From Rhizobium sp. Leaf262 (GTDB lineage: Bacteria; Pseudomonadota; Alphaproteobacteria; Rhizobiales; Rhizobiaceae): a DNA stretch of 64,000 bases. Shown here one piece after another: positions 1-7,929 of the stretch (the stretch's first letter is position 1; every line of letters begins with the position of its first letter). The position numbers were made by a program, and so were the translations under genes. The DNA lies in contig NZ_LMMM01000007.1 in assembly GCF_001422245.1 (NCBI RefSeq), positions 62,912 through 126,911 on the forward strand. The letters are read 5' to 3'. The notes beneath the pieces are model-generated. The model worked only from the letters and a program-made list of their open reading frames with translations, did not search any database and had not been told where the DNA came from.

Positions 1-135
1 CACATCAATGGCTTCCGCCAGCTTGCGCGGGCTTTCCGCGTAATAACGGCCCATGTCCGGGCGCGGCGCGATATCGGCATATTGGGGATCGGCGACGATG
101 CCGAAGGAGAAGAGCGGTGCGGATGTGTCTGTCAT
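1..135 (-). CDS. Metallophosphoesterase, N-terminal part (runs off the window)
   Basis: The first 45 codons of a minus-strand gene are present, starting at an ATG at 135. The peptide contains FSFGIVADPQYAD, which resembles the first metal-binding block (D-x-Q/H) of calcineurin-like phosphoesterases, especially the ADP-ribose/CDP-alcohol diphosphatase type. The asparagine and histidine blocks lie outside the window, so the substrate cannot be judged. The sodB terminator at 183-210 separates it from sodB upstream, so it is probably transcribed on its own. Confidence 0.6.
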   Translation of the reverse strand, partial: MTDTSAPLFSFGIVADPQYADIAPRPDMGRYYAESPRKLAEAIDV

Positions 136-182
136 GATGCCCCCGCATAGGCCGGGCGAATGACACGCATATGACAGAACGA

Positions 183-210
183 AAACACCCGGCACTGAGG
201 CCGGGTGTTT
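183..210 (-). terminator. Rho-independent terminator downstream of sodB
   Basis: There is a perfect 10-bp inverted repeat, AAACACCCGG at 183-192 and CCGGGTGTTT at 201-210, with an 8-nt loop. On the minus strand it runs into a short T tract. It lies 22 bp after the sodB stop codon. Confidence 0.75.
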
Positions 211-232
211 GCAGAATTCCGTAAGGCAGACC

Positions 233-835
233 TTACTTGGAAGCGGCTTCGTAACGCTCCAGAACGTAATCCCAGTTGATGAGATTATCGACGAAGGCTT
301 CGAGGTACTTCGGACGCAGGTTGCGGTAGTCGATGTAGTAGGAGTGTTCCCATACGTCGACACCGAGGATCGGGTCTGCGCCGTGAACCAGCGGGTTTTC
401 GCCGTTTGGTGTCTTGGAGATTTCCAGCTTGCCGTTCTTGACGGACAGCCATGCCCAGCCGGAGCCGAACTGTGTCGTACCGGCAGCGATGAAGTCTGCC
501 TTGAACTTGTCGTAGCCGCCGAGGTCAGACGCGAAAGCCTGCTCCAGCTTGCCGGGCAGCTTGTTGCCGCCGCCGTCCTTCTTCATCCACTTCCAGAAAT
601 GGACGTGGTTGTAGTGCTGGGCAGCGTTGTTGAACAGGCCAGCATTGGTGCCGAAGGACTTCTTGACCACTTCTTCCAGCGAAAGATCTGCGAGACCGGC
701 TTCGGCGGCAAGCTTGTTGCCGTTGTCCACATAGGCCTTGTGGTGCTTGTCGTGGTGAAACTCGAGCGTTTCGCGCGACATGTAAGGCGCAAGCGCGTCG
801 TAGTCGTAAGGCAATTCTGGAAGTTCAAAAGCCAT
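233..835 (-). CDS. sodB: Superoxide dismutase, iron type
   Basis: The 200-residue protein has the usual Fe/Mn-SOD length and converts superoxide to oxygen and hydrogen peroxide in the cytoplasm. The four expected metal ligands are visible: H27 in FHHDKHH, H77 in HYNHVHFW, and D160 and H164 in DVWEHSYYIDY. Q73 in NAAQHYNH sits where Fe-SODs carry their outer-sphere glutamine, whereas Mn enzymes have GGHxNH there; I infer iron specificity from this. An AAGGAG ribosome site precedes the ATG. The gene is monocistronic, with its own terminator. Confidence 0.96.
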   Translation of the reverse strand: MAFELPELPYDYDALAPYMSRETLEFHHDKHHKAYVDNGNKLAAEAGLADLSLEEVVKKSFGTNAGLFNNAAQHYNHVHFWKWMKKDGGGNKLPGKLEQAFASDLGGYDKFKADFIAAGTTQFGSGWAWLSVKNGKLEISKTPNGENPLVHGADPILGVDVWEHSYYIDYRNLRPKYLEAFVDNLINWDYVLERYEAASK

Positions 836-1057
836 GGTTTTACTCCTTGTTGCAGCGGCGTGACCGCTCCTTGAAACCGTGTGCCCGGACCATAAGAGCG
901 GACGTCATCCGAGGCAACCTGTGAAATATCAAATTGTTCCGGCAAAAGGGAAAATTCGCCTCATGCCCTGCGGAAAACACTTTTCAACCCGACGCTGCCG
1001 TACCGAAACAAGAAAATCCGTTCGCTTCAGGGCGAAGCATAGAAAAGGAGTATGACC

Positions 1058-1390
1058 ATGAAACGACAGCTTCTGGCCGTGGCGCTGACAAGCCTCATCG
1101 CCCTACCCGCCGCAGCCTCCTCGGACAGCGCCTGGCAGGAATTTGCCGCCGATGTTCAGGCCAAGTGTCTCGACGCGTCCAAGGACATGATCATGGACGC
1201 AAAAGCTGTGGTCGATCCAACCGGCAGTGAGAACTATGGGCTTGCAATCCTGACAGGCAAGGCGAAGGGAACCGCCACGACGATCAGCCACATCTGCGTC
1301 TACGACAAGAAAACCAAGGCGGTGGAACTTGGCAGCGAACTGTCGGGCGACACGGTGAAGGTGGAACTACCGGGCTCGACCAAGCCCTGA
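1058..1390 (+). CDS. Small secreted protein of unknown function
   Basis: The 110-residue product begins with a clear Sec signal peptide (MKRQLLAVALTSLIALPAAA, probable cleavage after AAA-S), so the mature protein of about 90 residues should be periplasmic. It has two cysteines, in QAKCLDAS and SHICVYDK, that could form a disulfide. I chose the ATG at 1058 because the AGGAG at 1046-1050 lies 7 nt upstream of it; the in-frame ATG at 1052 is too close. I do not recognise the family. A terminator follows at 1445-1474 and the gene stands alone. Confidence 0.75.
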   Translation: MKRQLLAVALTSLIALPAAASSDSAWQEFAADVQAKCLDASKDMIMDAKAVVDPTGSENYGLAILTGKAKGTATTISHICVYDKKTKAVELGSELSGDTVKVELPGSTKP

Positions 1391-1444
1391 TAATCAATAC
1401 TTGACGTCGAAGTTACTCTGCGGAACTAAAGCGCAAAAATAAAA

Positions 1445-1474
1445 GGGGCGGCGCCGAAAGACCCGCCCCATTTT
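1445..1474 (+). terminator. Rho-independent terminator
   Basis: GGGGCGG at 1445-1451 pairs with CCGCCCC at 1463-1469 and is followed by ATTTT. It ends the transcript of the secreted protein gene at 1058-1390. Confidence 0.65.
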
Positions 1475-1533
1475 GTACGAGATGGGTATAACTGAGAGCA
1501 GTCATCTGTTCTGCAGCGCAGCTGTCTCGCCAT

Positions 1534-1779
1534 TCATCCCTTGCGATGGATGGATCTACTAATCTCTGCAAGAATTCCTAGCGCTATGGCGCACACCATA
1601 ACAATCGTCGTTCTATCGATTATTTCGCCGATTTGCCTTGATCCGAGGTACTGCGCTTTCAGCATCGCGGCTTGAGCTAAATCATCCAACGAGGCGACAT
1701 AAAACGCAATCACCAACCGCAAGCCGCCCGAAATCAAAACCAGCCAAGCCCCTGCGAGACCAATCCTAGTCAGTATCAT
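1534..1779 (-). CDS. Small two-helix membrane protein, unknown
   Basis: The frame encodes 81 residues from the ATG at 1779, which has a G-rich site (GGGGGTG) just upstream. A longer version from TTG at 1833 would add 18 residues. Two hydrophobic segments are seen, residues about 2-27 (GLAGAWLVLISGGLRLVIAF) and 56-70 (TIVMVCAIALGILAE), joined by a polar loop. No family is recognised. Its codon use looks less G+C-biased than that of its neighbours, so it may be a recent or weakly conserved gene. It is reported mainly because no other frame explains the region. Confidence 0.4.
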   Translation of the reverse strand: MILTRIGLAGAWLVLISGGLRLVIAFYVASLDDLAQAAMLKAQYLGSRQIGEIIDRTTIVMVCAIALGILAEISRSIHRKG

Positions 1780-1878
1780 TATCACCCCCAGCTTTAATAC
1801 TGATGAGTAACGCGCTGAAAATTCTTCAGTCAAGTGCTACCGTATGACGCTAGCGTCTTGTATCCAACTCGATCGAGT

Positions 1879-2421
1879 CTAGAAACGCGGCGTGGTATCC
1901 GCCTCGCCCAACGGGCGTTGCATCAGCACGATGTCCAGCCAGCGGTTATGTTTCCAGCCGACGGATTTCAGCGTGCCGACCATGTCGAAACCGGCGGCGC
2001 GGTGGACGCCGACGGAGGCGGCATTGTCGGAATCGCCGACCACCGCCACCATTTGCCGGAAGCCCTTGGCTGTAGCGTCGTCGATGAGGGCGAGCAGCAA
2101 TGTCTTGCCGATGCCGAGGCCTTTGCGGTTGGGATCGACATAAATCGAATCCTCCACCGTCGCGCCATAGGCCGGGCGGGCGCGATGCGGTCCGGCATAG
2201 GCATAGCCCGCAACCGTGCCCTCGACCTCGGCCACGATATAGGGAAAGCCACCCGATAGCAGCACCTGTCTGCGCTCACGCATCGTTTCGACCGATGGCG
2301 GCTCGATCTCGAAACTGGCACTGCCATACAGCACGGCGTGGCGATAGATGTCCGTGATGGTTTCCATGTCGGCCTCTTCACAGGGGCGGATCGTCACGGC
2401 GGGTTTTTCGGGGGAGGTCAT
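1879..2421 (-). CDS. GNAT N-acetyltransferase, phosphinothricin/methionine-sulfoximine (PAT/MddA) type
   Basis: The 180-residue protein matches the PAT/MddA branch of the GNAT family, which acetylates the amino group of glutamate-like or methionine-derivative substrates using acetyl-CoA. The N-terminal pattern IRPCEEADMETITDIYRH, the acetyl-CoA motif RKGLGIG (99-105) and the late KHNRWLDIVLMQ block are typical. The start at 2421 follows the family start; frames further upstream belong to the lysE region. It lies 89 bp downstream of a LysE-type exporter gene on the same strand and may be co-transcribed. The real substrate is not determined by the sequence. Confidence 0.85.
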   Translation of the reverse strand: MTSPEKPAVTIRPCEEADMETITDIYRHAVLYGSASFEIEPPSVETMRERRQVLLSGGFPYIVAEVEGTVAGYAYAGPHRARPAYGATVEDSIYVDPNRKGLGIGKTLLLALIDDATAKGFRQMVAVVGDSDNAASVGVHRAAGFDMVGTLKSVGWKHNRWLDIVLMQRPLGEADTTPRF

Positions 2422-2510
2422 TGCGGGCAGTCCTGAATGCATTGAGGCTGGATGCAGATTGGCATGAGCGCCTGTCGAAAGACAAATGGATTTGCTGATG
2501 GCATTACGTT

Positions 2511-3119
2511 TCAGCCACCCGTCAAAAGCTTGATGGCGATCAGCCACATGGTGAGCGCAATGACGCCCTCCAAAATTCGCCACGCCTGCGGGTTGGCGAA
2601 GACGGGTCGCAGCCAGCGCGCGCCGTAGCCCAGTGAGAAGAAGAACAGGAACGAAGACGTGACCGCACCCGCCCAGAAAGCCTGTTGCGAGCCGGGAAAC
2701 TGCGTGGAAATCGTACCCAGAAGCACGACTGTATCGAGGTAGACATGCGGGTTGAGCCATGTCAGCGCAAGGCATGTGGCAAGCGTCGTCGACAGCGCGG
2801 CGCCGGTGCCGGATGCGGCGACGAGCGCATTGGCCGGACCCAGCGCCGATTGCAGGCTTTTTGCGCCGTACCAGAACAGAAAGGCCGCACCGGCATAGCG
2901 CATGGCCGGTTCCAGCGCGGGCAGAATTGCGGTGACATGCCGGAAGGCGGTGACCCCAACGGTGATAAGGACGGCGTCGGAGAGAGCGCATGTCAGCACC
3001 ACCGCGAAAACATGTTCTCCGCGCAGCCCCTGTCGCAGCACGAAGGCGTTCTGCGCGCCAATGGCCACGATCAGTGTCAGCCCCATCGTCAGGCCTGTCA
3101 TATATGTCGAAAAATCCAT
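2511..3119 (-). CDS. LysE/ArgO family amino acid exporter
   Basis: The 202-residue inner-membrane protein has about six hydrophobic segments and the LysE signature near the N terminus (LIVAIGAQNAFVLRQG), followed by NPHVYLDTVVLLG. ArgO/LysE proteins export arginine, lysine or toxic analogues such as canavanine. It is transcribed divergently from an ArgP/LysG-like regulator at 3212, the standard arrangement for this pair, with 92 bp between the starts. Regulation by that protein, with lysine or arginine as co-effector, is an inference from the known family. Confidence 0.9.
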   Translation of the reverse strand: MDFSTYMTGLTMGLTLIVAIGAQNAFVLRQGLRGEHVFAVVLTCALSDAVLITVGVTAFRHVTAILPALEPAMRYAGAAFLFWYGAKSLQSALGPANALVAASGTGAALSTTLATCLALTWLNPHVYLDTVVLLGTISTQFPGSQQAFWAGAVTSSFLFFFSLGYGARWLRPVFANPQAWRILEGVIALTMWLIAIKLLTGG

Positions 3120-3161
3120 CCCTCACCCTCTTTCCATTCTCCCAATAGGTGGCGAAAGAGA

Positions 3162-3195
3162 CTTAATCCAGTTAAGGCTGCTTACCTTGATTAAG
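3162..3195. promoter_or_regulatory. Candidate ArgP/LysG operator between lysE and its regulator
   Basis: A perfect inverted repeat, CTTAATC at 3162-3168 and GATTAAG at 3189-3195, lies between the divergent starts. A nested CTTAA-N4-TTAAG repeat (3162-3175) overlaps it. Such A+T-rich dyads are typical of LysR-type binding sites. Assignment to the adjacent regulator is inference from position. Confidence 0.5.
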
Positions 3196-3211
3196 ACAGG
3201 CTAATTTCAAC

Positions 3212-4111
3212 ATGCTGGATTATGCGGCGCTGCGGGCAGTGGCGATGGTGGTACAGACAGGCAGTTTCGAGCGCGCCGCGCAGGCGCTGCATGTGACGCC
3301 CTCTGCGATTTCGCAAAGGGTCAAGCAACTGGAGGAGCGGCTGGGTGCCGTCCTCATTCTGCGCGGCAGCCCCTGCACGGCGACCGAAAAAGGCGAGTGG
3401 GTGTGCCGTCACATGGAGCATGTGGGCATGCTGGAAACCGAGCTTTTCGGACAATTGCCCGCTTTGCTGTCACCGGACCAGCAGGGGCAGCAGGTAACCC
3501 TCCACATCGCCACCAATGCCGATAGTCTCGGCACCTGGTTTCTGAATGCCATTTCCGGCTTCGCCACGGAGCTGAACTATCTGCTGAATATCGCGGTGGA
3601 CGATCAGGACCACACCGCAGACTGGCTGCAACGCGGCCGGGTCCTGGCCGCCGTAACCAGCCTCGACAAGCCGGTGCAGGGATGCCGGGTGACGCCGCTC
3701 GGGTCGTTACGCTACCACGCCACAGCCAGTCCGCAATTCATGACCCGCTATTTTACCGGCGGGGTGACGGAAGCCCGGCTTGCGCAGGCGCCAGCACTGA
3801 CCTTCAACCAGAAGGACCGGCTGCAACATCAATGGGTGTCGAAGGTTTTCGGTGCGCCGGTGGTGCACCCCACCCACTGGCTGCCTTCCACGCAAAGCTT
3901 CGTGGATGCAGCCCTTTTGGGCATGGGCTGGGGCATGAACCCGCACGCGCTGGCCGCCCCGCATCTGGCCTCGGGAAGACTGGTGGAACTGGTGGCGGAT
4001 ACCCCGCTCGACATACCGCTCTACTGGCAGGTCAACCGGCTGGCCGCCGACAAACTGAAGCCGCTGACGCAGGCCGTGGTGGATGCGGCGCGTGGGGTGT
4101 TGGTGCAATAA
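3212..4111 (+). CDS. argP: LysR-type regulator, ArgP/LysG family
   Basis: The 299-residue protein has an N-terminal winged helix-turn-helix (residues about 1-62, with GSFERAAQALHVTPSAISQR) and a C-terminal effector domain. The opening LDYAALRAVAMVVQTGSFE and the motif QRVKQLEERLGAVLI are characteristic of ArgP/IciA/LysG, which activate the arginine/lysine exporter gene when intracellular basic amino acids rise. It lies divergent to that exporter at 2511-3119, with a good dyad between them. Confidence 0.9.
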   Translation: MLDYAALRAVAMVVQTGSFERAAQALHVTPSAISQRVKQLEERLGAVLILRGSPCTATEKGEWVCRHMEHVGMLETELFGQLPALLSPDQQGQQVTLHIATNADSLGTWFLNAISGFATELNYLLNIAVDDQDHTADWLQRGRVLAAVTSLDKPVQGCRVTPLGSLRYHATASPQFMTRYFTGGVTEARLAQAPALTFNQKDRLQHQWVSKVFGAPVVHPTHWLPSTQSFVDAALLGMGWGMNPHALAAPHLASGRLVELVADTPLDIPLYWQVNRLAADKLKPLTQAVVDAARGVLVQ

Positions 4112-4187
4112 GCTACGAAATTGGGATGGATCTGCACACCATCTTGAAACGGTGAAGGGGGTAGAACGCGCTCAAGTTTAGGGACTG

Positions 4188-4628
4188 TCACCAGTCTACG
4201 ATATAAGCCGTTTTCTGATTTTTTTGTAATGAAGCAATAAGGTGGCGGTATCCTCTCAGATCAGCCTGCAAGATTGACCTGATGAGTTTTAGGTTATCGG
4301 CAGGTATGTCAACAAAATCGCCATTGATCGAGGCTGCATCACGATAGAACTCCAACGCTCGGGCGCTGATAAGACCATAAGCGATGCGTCTCTCCTGAAG
4401 TTCAAGGTGATCTATCACCCGCTTCATAGATGCGAAGTCCCATTCTTTTGGGGGATTATTGGTCACGACATCGATGCCAGACCTATAGATGTTGTCGATC
4501 TGCTCTAGTTCTTGAATTCGCAGAGAGGCACGGTACTGACGTAAGCCATACCACGCGGCGATTACCGCAGTCATGGCCATTACGACATTTGCTAATGCTG
4601 ACACGATCTCCCAGTTTATGCCGCCCAT
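4188..4628 (-). CDS. Membrane-anchored hypothetical protein
   Basis: The 146-residue protein starts with one hydrophobic helix (about residues 8-27, IVSALANVVMAMTAVIAAWY) followed by a helical, charged cytoplasmic part (RQYRASLRIQELEQIDNIY and on). This layout recalls small DUF4760-like proteins, but I would not assign it. A plausible ribosome site (AGGGG) lies 7 nt before the ATG. It sits alone between convergent argP and the aminotransferase gene. The rather A+T-rich codon use hints at acquisition or low expression. Confidence 0.6.
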   Translation of the reverse strand: MGGINWEIVSALANVVMAMTAVIAAWYGLRQYRASLRIQELEQIDNIYRSGIDVVTNNPPKEWDFASMKRVIDHLELQERRIAYGLISARALEFYRDAASINGDFVDIPADNLKLIRSILQADLRGYRHLIASLQKNQKTAYIVDW

Positions 4629-4754
4629 CGTCTAGCCCCTAAAACGTGAACCTATCAAATATCAGTCTAAGGTTTCGATTACACCGTCTACCACGCGACC
4701 ATACGCGCGGCTGCTGTATTCAAACTCAAAACAAAGCACCGAGTGATCCGGTGT

Positions 4755-5642
4755 TCACTCCGCCTCAACGTTCGCGGAGGCCGCCCATTCCATATATAGA
4801 TCCAGCGCCTTGCGGGCGACAGGACCGGCCTGCAACTCACGCTCGTCCAGCTTCGTCACCGGTGAGACCTTGGAATAGTTGCCGGAGCAGAAAATCTCGT
4901 CCGCCTCGCGGAAATCCTGCACGGACAGCGTTGCCTCGCGCACGTCGAAACCGGCCTGCCGCAGCAGCATCATGACGCGAGCGCGGGTGATGCCGGCGAG
5001 GAAGGTGCGGTTCGGGACCGGCGTGAAAACCACGCCATCCTTGACCATGAAGACGTTGGCGGAGGATGTCTCGGCGACGTTGCCGTTCATGTCCAGCATC
5101 AGCGCGCCGCTGAACCCGCGCGAACGCGCTTCCAGAATGGCCCGACCGCTGTTGGGGTAGAGGCTGCCCGCCTTGGCATCCGTCATGGCCGTTTCCGGCG
5201 ATGGGCGGCGCAGCGATGAGACGGTGAGCGTAACGGGTGCGCCCGCATCCATCGGCGCTTCGAACAGGCACAGGGCAAAGCGGGTGGAGGCGGCATCCGG
5301 TGCCACGACGCTGCCGGGGGCACCGTGTTCGGCCCAATACATCGGCTTGATATAGATGGCGGTGTTGCCGTCGAACTTGGTCACCCCTTCCAGCGCCAGT
5401 TGCTCGATTTCTTCGGGCGTCATGGTGGGCTTCAGACCCATATTGACGGCGGAGCGGTTGACGCGCTGGCAATGCAGATCGAGATCCGGTGCGAGGCCGT
5501 TGAAGGAACGGGCACCATCGAACACGGTGGAGGCGAGCCACATGGCATGCGATGTCGGCCCAATCAGCGGCGGATTACCCGGCAACCACTGGCCATCGAC
5601 ATAGGTCCAGGTGGGGGAGCGAGGTGCTGTATCGACGGACAT
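4755..5642 (-). CDS. Branched-chain amino acid aminotransferase-like, class IV PLP enzyme
   Basis: The 295-residue protein belongs to fold-type IV PLP transaminases (IlvE / D-amino acid aminotransferase). The PLP-binding lysine is in DAKAGSLYPNSGRAI, and the ETSSANVFMVKDG block that contacts the cofactor is intact. IlvE enzymes exchange the amino group between glutamate and the branched-chain 2-oxo acids. The start at 5642 has AAGGAGA 5 nt upstream. The gene is isolated, with 236 bp upstream in which I see no gene. The name is given at family level because D-amino acid and other class IV specificities look similar. Confidence 0.85.
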   Translation of the reverse strand: MSVDTAPRSPTWTYVDGQWLPGNPPLIGPTSHAMWLASTVFDGARSFNGLAPDLDLHCQRVNRSAVNMGLKPTMTPEEIEQLALEGVTKFDGNTAIYIKPMYWAEHGAPGSVVAPDAASTRFALCLFEAPMDAGAPVTLTVSSLRRPSPETAMTDAKAGSLYPNSGRAILEARSRGFSGALMLDMNGNVAETSSANVFMVKDGVVFTPVPNRTFLAGITRARVMMLLRQAGFDVREATLSVQDFREADEIFCSGNYSKVSPVTKLDERELQAGPVARKALDLYMEWAASANVEAE

Positions 5643-5878
5643 GACATTCTCCTTGACTGTTTTGCAGGGGAATGAATGCCTCCCAGGCTTATGCGTCAAG
5701 ACTTAATGGCGTCAATCATCAAAATTGACGGAAAGTTACAGCAAAGAGGTTCAATTCTTGGAATTTATTGCGCTATTTCACCACGCACATGCATGAACTC
5801 ATCACGTTTTTTGATGACCCATATCTGTCTTCGGTCACAATCACATGCGATGTTGATTGCCTGCAAAAGGAGTGCGAG

Positions 5879-6649
5879 ATGGCTTGGTCCGCGCAACAAT
5901 ATCTCAAATTCGAAGATGAACGTACACGTCCCGCCAGCGATCTGCTGGCGCAGGTGCCGCTGGAGCGGTTGATAACGGGATATGATCTGGGCTGCGGCCC
6001 CGGCAACTCCACCGAGCTTCTGGCCGAGCGTTTCGGCGTCAATGTCATCACCGGCGTCGACAGCGATGCCGACATGCTGGAAAAGGCCCGCCTGAGACTG
6101 CCCAATACCGAATTCATCAAGGCCGATCTCGCCACCTGGCGACCACGGGAAAAGGCCGATCTGTTTTATGCCAACGCCGTCTTTCAGTGGCTGCCCAACC
6201 ATCCCGACATTCTCGTCTCGCTGATGGACGACCTCAAGCCCGGCGGCGTGCTGGCCGTGCAGATGCCCGATAATCTCAACGAGCCGACGCATCTGCTGAT
6301 GCAGGAAACAGGAGCATCCGGCCCGTGGCGGACGGCGTTCGAGGATGGCAGGCTGCGGCGGCGTCCCCTGCCATCACCGGCAGACTATATCGACAGGCTT
6401 TCGCCGAAATCGGCGCGTGTCGATGTCTGGCACAGCATCTATAATCACCCCATGCAAAATGCGCAGGCCATCGTGGAATGGGTGAAAGGCACCGGGCTTC
6501 GACCCTATCTAGAAGCCGCGGGCGCGGAGAACCAGGAAGCCTTTCTCGCCGACTACCTGTCGCGCATCGACGCCGCCTATCCACCCATGGCAGACGGGCG
6601 GCGGTTGCTGCGGTTTCCACGACTGTTCATCGTGGCGGTCAAGCGCTAG
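5879..6649 (+). CDS. tam: Trans-aconitate 2-methyltransferase
   Basis: The 256-residue class I SAM methyltransferase closely follows Tam in length and motifs. [19 protein letters not shown] at the N terminus is diagnostic, and the SAM-binding loop is [10 protein letters not shown] (36-45), with the acidic ribose-binding end of strand 2 at D61. Tam methylates trans-aconitate, a by-product of the aconitase reaction that inhibits the citrate cycle. The ATG at 5879 has AAAAGGAG upstream and gives the usual family start; a longer frame from 5768 has no such support. Its 3' end overlaps the convergent VOC gene by 4 bp. Confidence 0.92.
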   Translation: MAWSAQQYLKFEDERTRPASDLLAQVPLERLITGYDLGCGPGNSTELLAERFGVNVITGVDSDADMLEKARLRLPNTEFIKADLATWRPREKADLFYANAVFQWLPNHPDILVSLMDDLKPGGVLAVQMPDNLNEPTHLLMQETGASGPWRTAFEDGRLRRRPLPSPADYIDRLSPKSARVDVWHSIYNHPMQNAQAIVEWVKGTGLRPYLEAAGAENQEAFLADYLSRIDAAYPPMADGRRLLRFPRLFIVAVKR

Positions 6650-7014
6650 CCGTGGAATGCGTAGACGCGCAGGCGGTGCCCATCGGGATCTGCGGCTGCG
6701 AAGGTATAACCGAAGTCCATCGTGGCCGGTTCTTGCAGGATGGTCATCCCCTTCGCCTTCCATTCCTGATGGTGTGCATCGACGTCACCGTCTGACGCGA
6801 CCTGAAAGACCACTTCCGTCCCGCCGCCGGTCACGGTGACGGCGGGTTCTGCCATGTAGCGTGACCAGATGCCGAATTTCAGGCCACCCTGCAGGATGAA
6901 AAGGGAAAAAGTCGGTGACGCTTCGACCGGCGCGACGCCGAACAGGTCGCGATAAAAGGCGGTGCTTTCGACCGGATTTTCTACGAAGAGGATTGTGAAG
7001 TTCGGGTGGTTCAT
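6646..7014 (-). CDS. VOC family (glyoxalase/dioxygenase-fold) protein
   Basis: The 122-residue single-domain protein has the two beta-alpha-beta-beta-beta halves of the vicinal oxygen chelate fold: [20 protein letters not shown] opens the first half, and [12 protein letters not shown] closes the second. Such small VOC proteins include drug-binding and glyoxalase-like members; no substrate can be named. It lies 47 bp downstream of a YafY-type regulator on the same strand and is probably its operon partner. The ends of this gene and tam overlap tail to tail. Confidence 0.85.
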   Translation of the reverse strand: MNHPNFTILFVENPVESTAFYRDLFGVAPVEASPTFSLFILQGGLKFGIWSRYMAEPAVTVTGGGTEVVFQVASDGDVDAHHQEWKAKGMTILQEPATMDFGYTFAAADPDGHRLRVYAFHG

Positions 7015-7061
7015 CGTTCTGTCTCCTTGTGACGATGGAGCGAACGTGCACCGAGCGACTG

Positions 7062-7757
7062 TCAGTTTCTGTCAGTAGTCTTTTGCTGGCGGGCGCGCCA
7101 TTCGCGCAGAAGCGACTGGCGATTGCGGGGATATCGTGTAGAGCCGGGCTCGAAGGCCGTGATGCGGTCCGCACGGAAGCTGCGGAAATCCTGGCGCAGT
7201 TCGCACCATGCCAGCAGCACCCGGACCTGATCGAAAAATGCCAGTGCAAAAGGCCATACCATTCGCTGCGTGCTCTGCCCGCTTTCATCGGCATAATCGA
7301 TGCGCGCCTTGAGCTGGCCGCGGATGGTCGACCGCAGGATGCCGAGATCGACATGCGCCATGTCCAGCACCTTGCCGGGGCCAATCAGAAGCGTGGAGTT
7401 TTCCAGTTCCTCGCCCAGTTCTTCCGGCAGGACGGCGGCGATCTTTGCCAGCGCCGCCTGCGCCGCGACAGCCATCGGGCCATCCGCCCTGCCTGCCACC
7501 CAGCGTGAGCCGAGCACGAGCGCCTCGATTTCGGCCTCGCTGAACATCAGCGGCGGCAGCAGATAGCCGGGCCGCAGCACGTAGCCCACACCCGCCTCCC
7601 CCTCGATATTGGCGCCCTGCGACTGCAAGGTTGCGATATCGCGATAGAGCGTGCGCAGGCTGATGCCGGTCTGGCTCGCCAGTTCCGCGCCACTGACGGG
7701 CCTGCGATGGGTTCGCAGCAATTGAAGAAGGTCTAAAAGACGCTGGGAGCGTGACAC
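7062..7757 (-). CDS. YafY/YobV-type helix-turn-helix regulator with WYL-like domain
   Basis: The 231-residue protein has an N-terminal HTH_11-type winged helix (SRSQRLLDLLQLLRTHRRPVS, then TGISLRTLYRDIATL) and a C-terminal WYL-type sensor region (ELENSTLLIGPGK to ITAFEPGSTR). I chose the GTG at 7757 because AAGGA lies 6 nt before it; a longer frame from GTG 7790 lacks a ribosome site. It precedes the small VOC gene, a very common pairing that suggests it controls that gene and itself. Confidence 0.85.
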   Translation of the reverse strand: MSRSQRLLDLLQLLRTHRRPVSGAELASQTGISLRTLYRDIATLQSQGANIEGEAGVGYVLRPGYLLPPLMFSEAEIEALVLGSRWVAGRADGPMAVAAQAALAKIAAVLPEELGEELENSTLLIGPGKVLDMAHVDLGILRSTIRGQLKARIDYADESGQSTQRMVWPFALAFFDQVRVLLAWCELRQDFRSFRADRITAFEPGSTRYPRNRQSLLREWRARQQKTTDRN

Positions 7758-7929
7758 GATGTTTCCTTGCGTCGCCGTTGCTATTGCCACAAAACTTTAA
7801 AAGCATCATATAATACATAAATATCAATGTATTAATGCAATATTTTCACCAGCCGTTAGTTATTTTAGGAAACCAGTTTTCAATTATACCCGGCTATGCT
7901 TGCGAAAAATTCGAACGCTGGGGTAGAAC

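Noticed and set aside
5643-5878. An upstream extension of tam from 5768
   Set aside because: The added residues have no similarity to Tam, and the ATG at 5879 has a clear AAAAGGAG site.
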